From NCBI GenBank assembly GCA_046303115.1, contig JBKCGZ010000089.1, positions 1 through 38,531 on the forward strand: a stretch of DNA of 38,531 bases, read 5' to 3'. The stretch comes from CAINEC01 sp046303115 (GTDB lineage: Bacteria; Bacteroidota; Bacteroidia; AKYH767-A; OLB10). Both the position numbers and the translations under genes were made by a program. Positions 7,468 to 16,095 of this stretch are shown piece after piece; position 1 is the stretch's first letter, and each line of letters starts with the position of its first letter. Below the pieces are notes generated by a model, which made no database searches, was not told the origin of the DNA, and saw only the letters and a list, made by a program, of their open reading frames with translations.

Positions 7468-9622
7468 ATTTCACAATATCCATTTCTTGAATTAGCCTTT
7501 TCGCTTCACCATATTTATCGATTACAAATAAAGTGTATCGAATATCTAATGTGATGTTTCTACAAATTTCTGGATTAAATAAAATATCACTCATTGTTCC
7601 TTCCCATACTCGATCGAAGTTAGTTCCGATTAAATGTCCGTAGGCGTTTAATACCGGACTACCCGAATTACCTCCTGTTGTATGATTTGTAGCAATGAAT
7701 GCAACCGGAACAGTTCCGTTTGAAGCATAAGGTCCGAAATCTTTTCGTTTATAAAGATCAAGCAACTTAGGCGACACATCAAATTCTTCATGTCCCTTGA
7801 TATACTTTTCCATAATACCATCTAAGGTGGTGTAGTAATTGTATTTTACTCCATCACGAGGGTAATAACTTTTAACATTTCCATATGCTATGCGCAAGGT
7901 GCTGTTAGCGTCCGGATAATATTTTTTCGAAGTATTCATTTCTCGCTGTGCAGCCATGTATAAACGATTCAACCTTCCTAACTCTAACGACATGCCGTTA
8001 ACCTTAGCAGCAATAATTGTTTTATAATAGTTTGCTATTGGCACCATTAATTTATACGCTGGATCATTTGTGATTTTTTTTGCCATACTTGGTTTGTAGG
8101 CCGTTAAGAATTTTTCTACCGCAATTGAATCACTAAAAATTGTTTTCGAGTAAACATCGTTAGACCACCTAACAAAATCTCCCTGATATTTTTTTCGTTG
8201 CTCAATAAAATACGAAGGCTTCAAACTATCTGGAACATTCTTATCAAACATTAATAACAACGATTGAAAAAATTGTTTGTCGGTTGCCATATCATAATCA
8301 CGATAAAAATCTACTATTGTATTAAAAAGTTTGTTCTTCTCAGCTTCTAACTTATTATTGTCAATTTGCTTTGTAACGGACACATCAACAAGACTTTGAA
8401 AATTTAATGAATAGGTTAACAACTCAACACCATATGCCGCTTCCGAATAAAAATTATTTGCAGAAATATAGGGTCTGTTCTTAGCATATATCATTTTTAA
8501 TCCAGGTAATACTTGTCCGTATTTTTGTTGCATAGCAGGATTATTTGTTAACCATTGATTAAAGTCTCGCTCTAAAGCTTCTTTCTTTTCTAGCCCATTT
8601 GACTGCGTTAATCCTTTTGATTCACCTTGCCATTTTTTCCAGCCATTACTTACACTACTTTGCTTTGCTGCATACTGGATATGTAGTTTTTCGCTGCTAC
8701 GCATAGCATCATCCATAATGCGTAATTTCTCTGTTCTAACTTTAATACGCTCTGGGTTTGTGGTGTTTAAAATCATTTCCTCCTGATAAGATGAAATGTA
8801 TTCTTGCGTTCTACCTGGAAAACCGTAAACCATTGTAAATTCGCCCTCATTTACACCACTAATATTTATCGATAGTGATGCACGAGGAACAAACGGAACA
8901 TTCTCTTCATTGTACTCTGATGGCTTATTTTCTTTATTTGCGTATATGCGAAACAGTGAGAAGTCGCCAGTATGACGAGGCCACATCCAGTTATCAGTAT
9001 CACCACCAAACTTACCAATAGAAGAAGGGGGCGCACCCACCATTCGAATATCTTTAAACGTTTCAGTAGTGATTAAATAAAATTCGTTGCCTGAAAAAAA
9101 CTGTCGCACCTTTGCTTCATAATGCGTTCCTTCAATTGCTTTCTTTTCTATTTGTGCTGCCAGTTCTTTAATCTTTTCATTGCGCATTTGCTCACTCATA
9201 CCATCTTTCAATACTTCATTAAACTGCGCCGTTACATCGGTAATGCTAATTACAAAAGAGGCTGTTAGTCCTGGGCATGGCAATTCATCTTTTAACGTTG
9301 ATGCCCAAAACCCATCTTTCAAATAATTATGTTCTACTGTTGAGTGTGATTGAATTTCACCAAATCCACAGTGATGATTGGTAAGCAATAATCCTTGCTT
9401 CGAAATTATTTCGCCTGTACATCCGCCGCCAAATAAAACAATGGCGTCTTTTAAACTGCTCTTGTTCATACTATAAATATCTTCTGCAGATATTTTCAAT
9501 CCACGCATTTGCATATCAGCAATATTTAATTGCTGTAACAATTGTGGAAACCACATTCCTTCATCTGCTTTCGAAAAGAAAGAACAAAATAATAAGGTAA
9601 AGGCTAAAAGAATCTTTTTCAT
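7466..9622 (-). CDS. S46 dipeptidyl-peptidase, DPP11-like (Asp/Glu specific)
   Basis: 718 residues with a signal peptide (about residues 1-19), as in periplasmic S46 enzymes that cut dipeptides from N-termini of peptides. The catalytic triad is visible: His84 in LLTNHHCGFG, the Asp in PRHTGDFS (about 220) and Ser653 in GGNSGSP. Eighteen residues after the Ser, in NFDRVWEGTM, is Arg671. At this spot DPP11 has Arg, giving Asp/Glu preference, while DPP7 has Gly. I therefore predict acidic P1 specificity. It feeds peptide uptake in asaccharolytic or proteolytic Bacteroidota. A single gene with its own promoter and terminator. Confidence 0.93.
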   Translation of the reverse strand: MKKILLAFTLLFCSFFSKADEGMWFPQLLQQLNIADMQMRGLKISAEDIYSMNKSSLKDAIVLFGGGCTGEIISKQGLLLTNHHCGFGEIQSHSTVEHNYLKDGFWASTLKDELPCPGLTASFVISITDVTAQFNEVLKDGMSEQMRNEKIKELAAQIEKKAIEGTHYEAKVRQFFSGNEFYLITTETFKDIRMVGAPPSSIGKFGGDTDNWMWPRHTGDFSLFRIYANKENKPSEYNEENVPFVPRASLSINISGVNEGEFTMVYGFPGRTQEYISSYQEEMILNTTNPERIKVRTEKLRIMDDAMRSSEKLHIQYAAKQSSVSNGWKKWQGESKGLTQSNGLEKKEALERDFNQWLTNNPAMQQKYGQVLPGLKMIYAKNRPYISANNFYSEAAYGVELLTYSLNFQSLVDVSVTKQIDNNKLEAEKNKLFNTIVDFYRDYDMATDKQFFQSLLLMFDKNVPDSLKPSYFIEQRKKYQGDFVRWSNDVYSKTIFSDSIAVEKFLTAYKPSMAKKITNDPAYKLMVPIANYYKTIIAAKVNGMSLELGRLNRLYMAAQREMNTSKKYYPDANSTLRIAYGNVKSYYPRDGVKYNYYTTLDGIMEKYIKGHEEFDVSPKLLDLYKRKDFGPYASNGTVPVAFIATNHTTGGNSGSPVLNAYGHLIGTNFDRVWEGTMSDILFNPEICRNITLDIRYTLFVIDKYGEAKRLIQEMDIVK

Positions 9623-9636
9623 TTTCTGATTTTTTG

Positions 9637-9644
9637 CAAATATA
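9637..9644 (-). promoter_or_regulatory. Predicted -7 box of the S46 peptidase gene
   Basis: The minus strand reads TATATTTG, an exact TAnnTTTG match, ending 14 bp before the ATG at 9622. The -33 region is only T-rich. It sits between this gene and the terminator of the upstream DUF3127 gene. Confidence 0.5.
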
Positions 9645-9661
9645 TTTTTATCATTCGTATA

Positions 9662-9689
9662 AATAAAAAATCCCGCAAATTGCGGGATT
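9662..9689 (-). terminator. Terminator of the DUF3127 gene
   Basis: The palindrome TCCCGCAAATTGCGGGA (9671-9687) lies 20 bp after the DUF3127 stop on the minus strand and is followed on that strand by TTTTTTATTT. It separates this gene from the S46 peptidase gene. Confidence 0.85.
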
Positions 9690-9709
9690 AATTATGGTTT
9701 GATTACTAA

Positions 9710-10096
9710 TTAAAATGGTAAATCATCAGAACCTGTTTGAGTAAGTCCTTCCATTGTGTTATTTAACACTTGCTCTCCAAAAGAATCACCTTGTGACGAC
9801 ATTGGTTGAGAAGCAGGAGCAGACATAGATGTTAATCCGAATGCTCTTACATCCGTATACCATCTTCCATTATATTCTCTTGATTCAACTCTGAAATTTA
9901 CTTTAACAGTTGATCCAATTGACATTGCTTTTAGCTGACTGATTAATTGTTCGTTGAAAGCTGTGAATGCTATCTTTTTAGGATATTGATCCATTGTTTC
10001 TCCGATAAAAGTTTGTTTTACCCAACGACCATTTTTTCCTTCGCCAGATTGTTCTGATTGCACTTCCATTAATTTGCAATTTACTTCGTAACTCAT
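9710..10096 (-). CDS. DUF3127 protein (OB-fold-like, predicted ssDNA binding) with SSB-like tail
   Basis: 128 residues. The core (1-90) fits DUF3127, a small beta-rich family in Bacteroidota and their phages: QSGEGKNGRWVKQTFIGET, QYPKKIAFTAFNEQL and the diagnostic VESREYNGRWYTDVRAFGL. A flexible Ser/Gln/Met-rich linker follows, and the protein ends in SDDLPF (123-128), almost the acidic tip (DDDIPF) by which SSB recruits repair and replication proteins. It is not a canonical SSB by sequence. Single gene with its own terminator. Binding single-stranded DNA and SSB partners is inferred from fold prediction and tail. Confidence 0.85.
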   Translation of the reverse strand: MSYEVNCKLMEVQSEQSGEGKNGRWVKQTFIGETMDQYPKKIAFTAFNEQLISQLKAMSIGSTVKVNFRVESREYNGRWYTDVRAFGLTSMSAPASQPMSSQGDSFGEQVLNNTMEGLTQTGSDDLPF

Positions 10097-10134
10097 AGTT
10101 ATATTGATTTTAATTATTTTCTACATCAAAGATA

Positions 10135-10166
10135 CAAAAAAGCCTCGGTGTTTTTACACCAAGGCT
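10135..10166 (-). terminator. htpG terminator
   Basis: The arms AGCCTCGGTGT (10141-10151) and ACACCAAGGCT (10156-10166) pair with one mismatch around a 4-nt loop. On the minus strand the hairpin is followed by TTTTTTG. It lies 23 bp past the htpG stop. Confidence 0.88.
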
Positions 10167-10189
10167 GATTTGTGAATAAATTTTATTGC

Positions 10190-12001
10190 TTAAATAAGTT
10201 CTACCGAACGACGAATAAATCCGCTTAAAGCTTCTCCTTTTAACAATCCCTGAGAAAGCATTGCAAGGTCAACGGCCTGACGAATCATTTTTTGTTTTTC
10301 CTCATCAGAAGGGGCGTTCAACACCTTTTTCATTAAAGGGTGATTAGCATTCATTATCAGATTAAACTGTTCTCCCATACCACTCATAAACTCATAACCA
10401 CCTCCTGTTGCTGCCATCTCTTTCATACGACGCATGAATTCAGGTCGTGTAATTAACGCTGGAGCATCTGATTCTGAAAGTCCTTCAAGCTGAACAAAAT
10501 ACTTTTCTTTTTCAACTGCCCTTTCGGTTAATTCCTTAATTGCGTTTTGCTCTTCTTCGGAAATTAAAATCGGGCGCTTATCCTCTTTTTTAATCAGATT
10601 ATCTGCCGTATCAGCATCCACACGAACGAACGAAGTGTTTTCCAGTTTATACTCTAAAAAATTAACAAAATGACTATCAATTACACCATCCATTTGTAAC
10701 ACATCATATCCTTTGTTTTTAGCAGCTTCCACAAAAGCATATTGCTCTTCTAGATTAGATGTATAAGTATAAACCAGTTTGTTGTCTTTATCTGTCTGAT
10801 TAGGTTCTACTGCCGATTTATATTCATCAAACGTGAAGTACTTAGCATCCGTATTTTTGAGTAAGCAGAATGATTTTGCACGATCATAGAACTTCTCTTC
10901 GCTTAGCATTCCGTATTTTATAAATACTCCGATATCATCCCACTTTGCTTCGAAATCAGTTCTGTTTTCTTTGAATAATTCTTCAAGCTTATCCGATACT
11001 TTTTTCAGAATATGATTACTGATTTTCTTTACGTTTGAATCGCTTTGTAAATACGAACGACTCACATTTAGAGGAATATCTGGTGAATCAATTACTCCAT
11101 GTAAAAGCGTTAAAAATTCAGGAACAATTCCCTCTACAGAATCTGTTACGAATACCTGACGGCAATACAACTGAATTTTATTCTTCTGAACTTCTAAATT
11201 CTTTTTCAATTTAGGGAAGTAGAGAATTCCAGTAAGATTGAAAGGGAAATCTACATTCAAATGAATATAAAACAATGGATCTTCCGCCATTGGATAAAGC
11301 TCTTTATAAAAAGCTAAATAATCTTCGTGTGTTAATTCACTCGGCTTCTTAACCCATGCAGGAGTCGGATTGTTGATTTGCTCATCCTTGAACTTTATTG
11401 CGGTTGGTAAAAAGCGACAATACTTATCTAAAAGAGTTTTAATTCTAGCCTCCTCTAAAAACTCTAACGAGTCTTCATTAATGTGGAGGATAATATCTGT
11501 TCCGCGATCTGCTTTTGAGTCGCTGGTCATGGTGTAATCAGGACTACCGTCGCATGTCCAACGGATAGCTTCATTTTCCTGCGCTTTAAAAGAACGAGAA
11601 TAAATCTCCACTTTATCAGACACCATAAAACCAGAATAGAATCCTAATCCGAACTTTCCAATTAAGTTTCCTTCTGTTTGGTCTTTATATTTATTTACGA
11701 ACTCTTCTGCTCCCGAAAATGCAATTTGATTGATGTACTTTTCTACCTCTTCAGCGGTCATTCCTAACCCACGGTCTCTGATGGTGAGCGTTTTGTTTTC
11801 CTTATCGATGATTACCTCCACCGACAATTCACCAAGTTCGGTTTTGTTTTCTCCAATTGAGGTAAGTGTTTTAATTTTTCCTGTAGCATCTACAGCGTTA
11901 GCTACTAATTCACGAAGAAAAATTTCGTGATCACTGTAAAGAAATTTCTTAATAATCGGAAAGATGTTTTCCGTTTGAACATTTATTTTTCCTGTAGTCA
12001 T
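10190..12001 (-). CDS. htpG: Molecular chaperone HtpG (Hsp90)
   Basis: 603 residues from the ATG at 12001. The open frame extends 20 codons further up, but the family N-terminus is MTTGKINVQTENIFPIIKK, so the longer start is rejected. The GHKL ATPase domain shows FLRELVANAVDA (ATP/Mg-binding Glu and Asn), IRDRGLGMT (DxGxG) and IGKFGLGFYSGFMV (lid glycines); the middle domain has VTDSVEGIVPEFLTLLHGVIDS with the Arg-bearing LNVSRSYLQ segment. A cytosolic ATP-dependent chaperone for late folding and stress. It is monocistronic, with two adjacent inverted repeats just before the start (12016-12044) that could affect regulation. Confidence 0.97.
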   Translation of the reverse strand: MTTGKINVQTENIFPIIKKFLYSDHEIFLRELVANAVDATGKIKTLTSIGENKTELGELSVEVIIDKENKTLTIRDRGLGMTAEEVEKYINQIAFSGAEEFVNKYKDQTEGNLIGKFGLGFYSGFMVSDKVEIYSRSFKAQENEAIRWTCDGSPDYTMTSDSKADRGTDIILHINEDSLEFLEEARIKTLLDKYCRFLPTAIKFKDEQINNPTPAWVKKPSELTHEDYLAFYKELYPMAEDPLFYIHLNVDFPFNLTGILYFPKLKKNLEVQKNKIQLYCRQVFVTDSVEGIVPEFLTLLHGVIDSPDIPLNVSRSYLQSDSNVKKISNHILKKVSDKLEELFKENRTDFEAKWDDIGVFIKYGMLSEEKFYDRAKSFCLLKNTDAKYFTFDEYKSAVEPNQTDKDNKLVYTYTSNLEEQYAFVEAAKNKGYDVLQMDGVIDSHFVNFLEYKLENTSFVRVDADTADNLIKKEDKRPILISEEEQNAIKELTERAVEKEKYFVQLEGLSESDAPALITRPEFMRRMKEMAATGGGYEFMSGMGEQFNLIMNANHPLMKKVLNAPSDEEKQKMIRQAVDLAMLSQGLLKGEALSGFIRRSVELI

Positions 12002-12015
12002 AATTTGATTTTTTT

Positions 12016-12044
12016 GGCGCGCGCCGTTGGCAAACAAAATGCCA
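12016..12044. repeat. Two adjacent inverted repeats in the htpG leader
   Basis: GGCGCGCGCC (12016-12025) is a perfect 10-bp GC-only palindrome, very unlike the AT-rich surroundings. Three bases on, TGGCA (12028-12032) and TGCCA (12040-12044) form a second inverted repeat with a 7-bp gap. They start 14 bp upstream of the htpG ATG. They are not CIRCE (TTAGCACTC-N9-GAGTGCTAA). An operator or an RNA structure in the leader is possible; neither is shown. Confidence 0.45.
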
Positions 12045-12238
12045 TCAGAAATGGGTGACAATTTGACTTCAAAAATACAGTTATAATTGCGTTAATTAAA
12101 GCAGTTTTGTCATCAATAATTTATTTTGTCACGAACTATTTTAGAGATTTGCTCGTTAATAAGATTGTTAGCAATGATTCTGACAATAAATAATCCGATT
12201 AATTAATTTTTAAACTTCGCATATTCAAACCAATTCAC

Positions 12239-13843
12239 ATGATTTACAAGTCTCGTTTTTACTTTAAAGTCCTTATTACCGCAGTTGTATTTTCCCTTTC
12301 CTTCGGAAAATCAATTGCACAGATTAGTCCTACCGCCGAAAAATTAGATGCCTTAATGAGTATGATTAACTATGCTTATGTTGACAGCATTGATGAGAAA
12401 AAAATATCTGATGATGCGATCAGAAATTTATTAAAAGAATTAGATCCGCACTCTGTATACATTCCTGCAGAAGAATTAAAAGAAGTGAACGAGCCTCTTG
12501 TTGGAAATTTTGAAGGTATTGGAGTACAATTCAGCATTCTGGAAGATACTATTATGATTACACAAACAATCTCTGGTGGGCCATCCGAAAAATTAGGTCT
12601 GCGTGCTGGAGATAGAATTGTAAAAATTGATGGTAGCAGTGTTGCGAACATTGGAATTAAAAACAACGATGTTCTTAAAAAACTAAGAGGGAATAAAGGA
12701 ACAAAAGTAAAGGTTGATATTTTCAGAAGAGGAAATAAGGAATTGATTCCATTTACCATTACAAGAGATAAAATTCCATTGTACAGCGTAGATGCTGCAT
12801 ACATGGTTACTCCTACAGTTGGATATATCAAGATTAGTCGCTTTGCAGATAGTACAGTAGAAGAGTTTAAACAAGCATTAGAGAAATTAAAGACTCAGCG
12901 TGTCGAAAGTATTATTCTTGATTTATCAGATAACGGTGGCGGCTATCTTAACAGGGCTATTGAATTAGCAGATGAGTTTTTAAGTAATGGTAAAGAAGTG
13001 GTTTATACAATAGGAAGAAATAATCCACGTCAAGATAATTATTCTACATCCGTTGGGGGATGGGAAAAGGGAAAAGTGATTGTACTTGTAAATGAGTCTT
13101 CTGCATCAGCAAGTGAGATTGTTTCTGGTGCATTACAAGATTGGGATCGTGCTTTAATTGTAGGAAGAAGAACCTTTGCAAAAGGATTAGTACAAAAGCC
13201 TTTTCCATTACCTGATGGCTCTGCTGTACGATTAACCATTGCTCGTTACTATACTCCTTCAGGAAGGTGTATTCAAAAGCATTATGAGCCAGGTGATGAG
13301 AATTATGATATGGATATCAGTATGCGTTATCAGCATGGAGAATTATACCATGCAGACAGTATTAAATTCATTGATTCATTAAAATGCAAAACGATGGGGG
13401 GAAGAGAAGTTTATGGAGGCGGTGGAATTATGCCTGATGTATTTGTTGGATTAGATACAAGCATGAGTAGTAAGTACTATGATGAATTAAGAAGAAACGG
13501 AACATTAAATGAATTTACTTTAAACTATGTTGATGCAAATCGTGCAATGTTATTGAGTAAATACAAAGATGTTTATCAGTTTAAAAATGATTTCAAAATC
13601 ACCAAAGACTTTTTAGAAGATTTTATTGCTTATGCTGAAAAGAAAAATATTAAACGTGATAATGCAGGAATAAAAACATCTGAGAAATTAATCACTACCC
13701 AGCTAAAAGCACTTATTGCTCGTGATCTTTGGGACACTAACGCTTACTATGTAATTATTAACGATATCAATGTATTTATGGTAAAAGCACTTGAGTGTTT
13801 AAAAGACGATACATTTAAAAAGATGAAGGTGAACGATAAATAA
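12239..13843 (+). CDS. Periplasmic C-terminal processing protease (S41)
   Basis: 534 residues. A signal peptide (about 1-27, ending SIAQ) is followed by an N-terminal helical part with the LDPHSVYIP motif, a PDZ domain (about residues 85-175, GIGVQF...GLRAGDRIVKIDGSSV) and the S41 protease core. The Ser-Lys dyad is visible: Ser290 in SSASASEIVSGALQ and Lys315 in RTFAKGLVQ, the 25-residue spacing known from Prc/CtpB. It trims C-termini of envelope proteins. It is preceded by 237 bp divergent from htpG; no -7 box closer than two mismatches was found. It ends at a strong shared terminator. Confidence 0.93.
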   Translation: MIYKSRFYFKVLITAVVFSLSFGKSIAQISPTAEKLDALMSMINYAYVDSIDEKKISDDAIRNLLKELDPHSVYIPAEELKEVNEPLVGNFEGIGVQFSILEDTIMITQTISGGPSEKLGLRAGDRIVKIDGSSVANIGIKNNDVLKKLRGNKGTKVKVDIFRRGNKELIPFTITRDKIPLYSVDAAYMVTPTVGYIKISRFADSTVEEFKQALEKLKTQRVESIILDLSDNGGGYLNRAIELADEFLSNGKEVVYTIGRNNPRQDNYSTSVGGWEKGKVIVLVNESSASASEIVSGALQDWDRALIVGRRTFAKGLVQKPFPLPDGSAVRLTIARYYTPSGRCIQKHYEPGDENYDMDISMRYQHGELYHADSIKFIDSLKCKTMGGREVYGGGGIMPDVFVGLDTSMSSKYYDELRRNGTLNEFTLNYVDANRAMLLSKYKDVYQFKNDFKITKDFLEDFIAYAEKKNIKRDNAGIKTSEKLITTQLKALIARDLWDTNAYYVIINDINVFMVKALECLKDDTFKKMKVNDK

Positions 13844-13860
13844 TTGTTCCAGTAAACTGA

Positions 13861-13904
13861 AAAAAAGGGCGCCCTTCGAGAACCTCAGGGACCGCCCTTT
13901 TTTT
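13861..13904. terminator. Bidirectional terminator between the S41 protease and deoC
   Basis: The outer stem AAAAAAGGGCG/CGCCCTTTTTTT (13861-13871 with 13893-13904) encloses an inner CCCT/AGGG stem. A-run and T-run flanks allow termination in both directions. It ends just before the deoC stop. Confidence 0.88.
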
Positions 13905-13905
13905 A

Positions 13906-14808
13906 TTAATCTTTCGAAAAATATTCTGGTCCTTGGTAAACTCCTGTTTCTAGTTTTTCTAATTGCATCAATACATCATTTGCAAGTGAACTAGCTCCGA
14001 AGCGGAACCAATCAGCATTCATCCAAGCTTCTCCTAATGTTTCGCGAAGCACTACGAGATATTGCATAGCAATTTTCGATGTTGCTATTCCTCCTGCTGG
14101 TTTCATTCCGATCATTTTTCCTTCTTTAAAATAGAAATCCTTAATGGCTTCAAACATCACTAATGTAACGGGTAGCGTAGCCGCTGGTTGAATTTTTCCA
14201 GTTGATGTTTTTATAAAATCAGCACCCGCGTACATTGCAATATCAGATGCTCTACGAACATTATCCAACGTAGATAATTCACCAGTTTCTAAAATCACTT
14301 TCAAGTGTGCATTGCCGCAAGCTTCTTTGATTGCAGCTATTTCATCAAACACAAAATTATATTCACCGGCTAAAAATTTACCTCTTGAAATAACCATATC
14401 TATTTCATCGGCACCTTCATTCACTGCATACTTTGTTTCGTCGATTTTAATTTTTTTAGTACTCATTCCACTAGGAAACGCTGTAGCCACCGAAGCCACT
14501 TTTACTTTTGACCCTTCTAATTCCCTCTTTGCGATTGCAACCATATTTGGATAAACGCAAACAGCAGCAACAGGAGGCACATAGCTCAATCTATCATGCG
14601 GTCGCAATGCCTTTGCACAAAGCTGCTTCACTTTACCGGGAGTATCTTTCGCATCGAGCGTTGTTAAGTCCATCATACTAATCGCCATTAACAATGCCTC
14701 TTTCTTACTCTCGTTTTTAATTGAGCGTTTTGTCAATCGTGCTATTCTCTCTTCTATTCCTATCTGATCAACAGGGGGCGAATTTTTAGCTGCTATATTT
14801 CCGTTCAT
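13906..14808 (-). CDS. deoC: Deoxyribose-phosphate aldolase
   Basis: 300 residues, the longer DeoC form with an N-terminal extension. It cleaves deoxyribose 5-phosphate to glyceraldehyde 3-phosphate and acetaldehyde in nucleoside catabolism. Active-site residues are visible: Asp in DEIDMVI, the Schiff-base Lys200 in ADFIKTSTGK and the helper Lys236 in GMKPAGGI; the 36-residue spacing is close to the 34 of E. coli (167/201). It is cytoplasmic. Last gene of a likely three-gene unit with the permease (34 bp upstream) and the methyltransferase; no functional link among them is obvious. Confidence 0.95.
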   Translation of the reverse strand: MNGNIAAKNSPPVDQIGIEERIARLTKRSIKNESKKEALLMAISMMDLTTLDAKDTPGKVKQLCAKALRPHDRLSYVPPVAAVCVYPNMVAIAKRELEGSKVKVASVATAFPSGMSTKKIKIDETKYAVNEGADEIDMVISRGKFLAGEYNFVFDEIAAIKEACGNAHLKVILETGELSTLDNVRRASDIAMYAGADFIKTSTGKIQPAATLPVTLVMFEAIKDFYFKEGKMIGMKPAGGIATSKIAMQYLVVLRETLGEAWMNADWFRFGASSLANDVLMQLEKLETGVYQGPEYFSKD

Positions 14809-14842
14809 ATTTATCTGAAAAGGTTAAAAATAATGAAATAAA

Positions 14843-16087
14843 TCAGATGATAGTATTTTCAAGTTGTCGCTTAACAATCAAACGGGAAGTCACAAATGCT
14901 GCTGTTCCTCCAATTATTAATACGATGGCTGTTACCAATAAAAAATCGTTGAGCTGCATAGCTACAGGATAACTATTGGTCACAAAGTTTTCGGCATCAC
15001 CTAATTTTATAATTCCAAATTGTTGTTGGACAAAACAAATTCCTCCTCCTAATAGCATTCCTATGCCTGCACCAAAAACAGAAATGAGCAGTCCTTCAAT
15101 AAAAAATACTTTTTTAATAAAACTTACTGAAGCACCCATATTAATCAATGATAAAATATCTTTCTTCTTATCGATGATTAACATGGTTAGCGAACCAAAA
15201 ACATTAAAAGTTGCGATGAGAAGTATAAAACAAAGTATCAGATAAACACCAGCCTTTTCAGACTTCAATATCTTATACAAAAAATCGTGTTGCTGAAATC
15301 GGTCTTTAACTCTAAAACCTATTCCTGTTATTTGTTGCAACTGTTGAGCTACGACTTGCTGGTCAATTCCTTTCTGCAGTTTTATTTCAATGGATGATAT
15401 TTTTTTTTCTTCACCCATCATCTCTCGAATAAAATCAATAGGCACAATTGCAAACTTATTATCAAAATCCTGTTGTACCGAAAATACAGCTGAAGCAGCA
15501 ATTGTTCGTTGCGAAAAAGCCTCATCCGGATTTAATAAGGCCGTTGATGGATCAATTCCCTTCTTCGGTAAATAAACATTTATTCTTGAAACAGGATCGT
15601 TCAATTTTAGTCCGAGTGAATATGCAATACCCGCCCCCGGAATCATAAAGTTTAAGTCGCCATGCTTTAACATCGGACTACCATCAATAATTTTTGTTTG
15701 AAGGTCGCTGCTTTTAAAATAAGATGCTGATACACCTTTCATGGTGGCTATAAACTGTCGTTCCTTATAACGAAGCAAAACATTCTCTTCTAACGTATAC
15801 GTAGTAACGCTAACTCCATTCAGCTTTTTTATTTTTTCTATCTGTGCATCTTCAGGATTAAAGAACTTTCCTTTTGCGGGCGTAATAACGATATCTGGAT
15901 CAAAACTATCGTACATACTTAAAACCAAATTGCCAAAGCCATTAAATACCGACAACACAATGATTAATCCCATGGTGCCAACGCATACACCGGCAACACT
16001 GATTTTGCTAATGATATTAATAAGATGATGTGACCGCTTGGCAGCAAAATATCGTCGCGCGATTTTCCAGGCTAGTCCAAATTTCAT
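14843..16087 (-). CDS. LolC/LolE-type ABC transporter permease
   Basis: 414 residues. One membrane helix at the N-terminus (about 24-48, INIISKISVAGVCVGTMGLIIVLSVF), a large periplasmic domain (50-265), and three C-terminal helices (about 275-405) give the MacB/FtsX topology. The opening FGLAWKIARRYFAAKRSHHLINIISKISVAGV is characteristic of the LolC/E group that extracts lipoproteins toward the outer membrane. No ATPase gene is adjacent, so the LolD partner must be elsewhere. The methyltransferase gene ends 8 bp upstream, indicating co-transcription. Lipoprotein release is the family's known role; the exact substrate here is inferred. Confidence 0.88.
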   Translation of the reverse strand: MKFGLAWKIARRYFAAKRSHHLINIISKISVAGVCVGTMGLIIVLSVFNGFGNLVLSMYDSFDPDIVITPAKGKFFNPEDAQIEKIKKLNGVSVTTYTLEENVLLRYKERQFIATMKGVSASYFKSSDLQTKIIDGSPMLKHGDLNFMIPGAGIAYSLGLKLNDPVSRINVYLPKKGIDPSTALLNPDEAFSQRTIAASAVFSVQQDFDNKFAIVPIDFIREMMGEEKKISSIEIKLQKGIDQQVVAQQLQQITGIGFRVKDRFQQHDFLYKILKSEKAGVYLILCFILLIATFNVFGSLTMLIIDKKKDILSLINMGASVSFIKKVFFIEGLLISVFGAGIGMLLGGGICFVQQQFGIIKLGDAENFVTNSYPVAMQLNDFLLVTAIVLIIGGTAAFVTSRLIVKRQLENTII

Positions 16088-16095
16088 AATGCCGA

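Noticed and set aside
12002..12061. Longer htpG start with 20 extra codons
   Set aside because: The extra residues are unlike Hsp90 N-termini and would place the inverted repeats in the coding region; MTTGKINVQTENI is the normal start.
12376..12831. Antisense open frame of 151 codons inside the S41 protease gene
   Set aside because: It lies fully over a well-supported gene with PDZ and catalytic motifs, and shows no recognisable domain or start signal.
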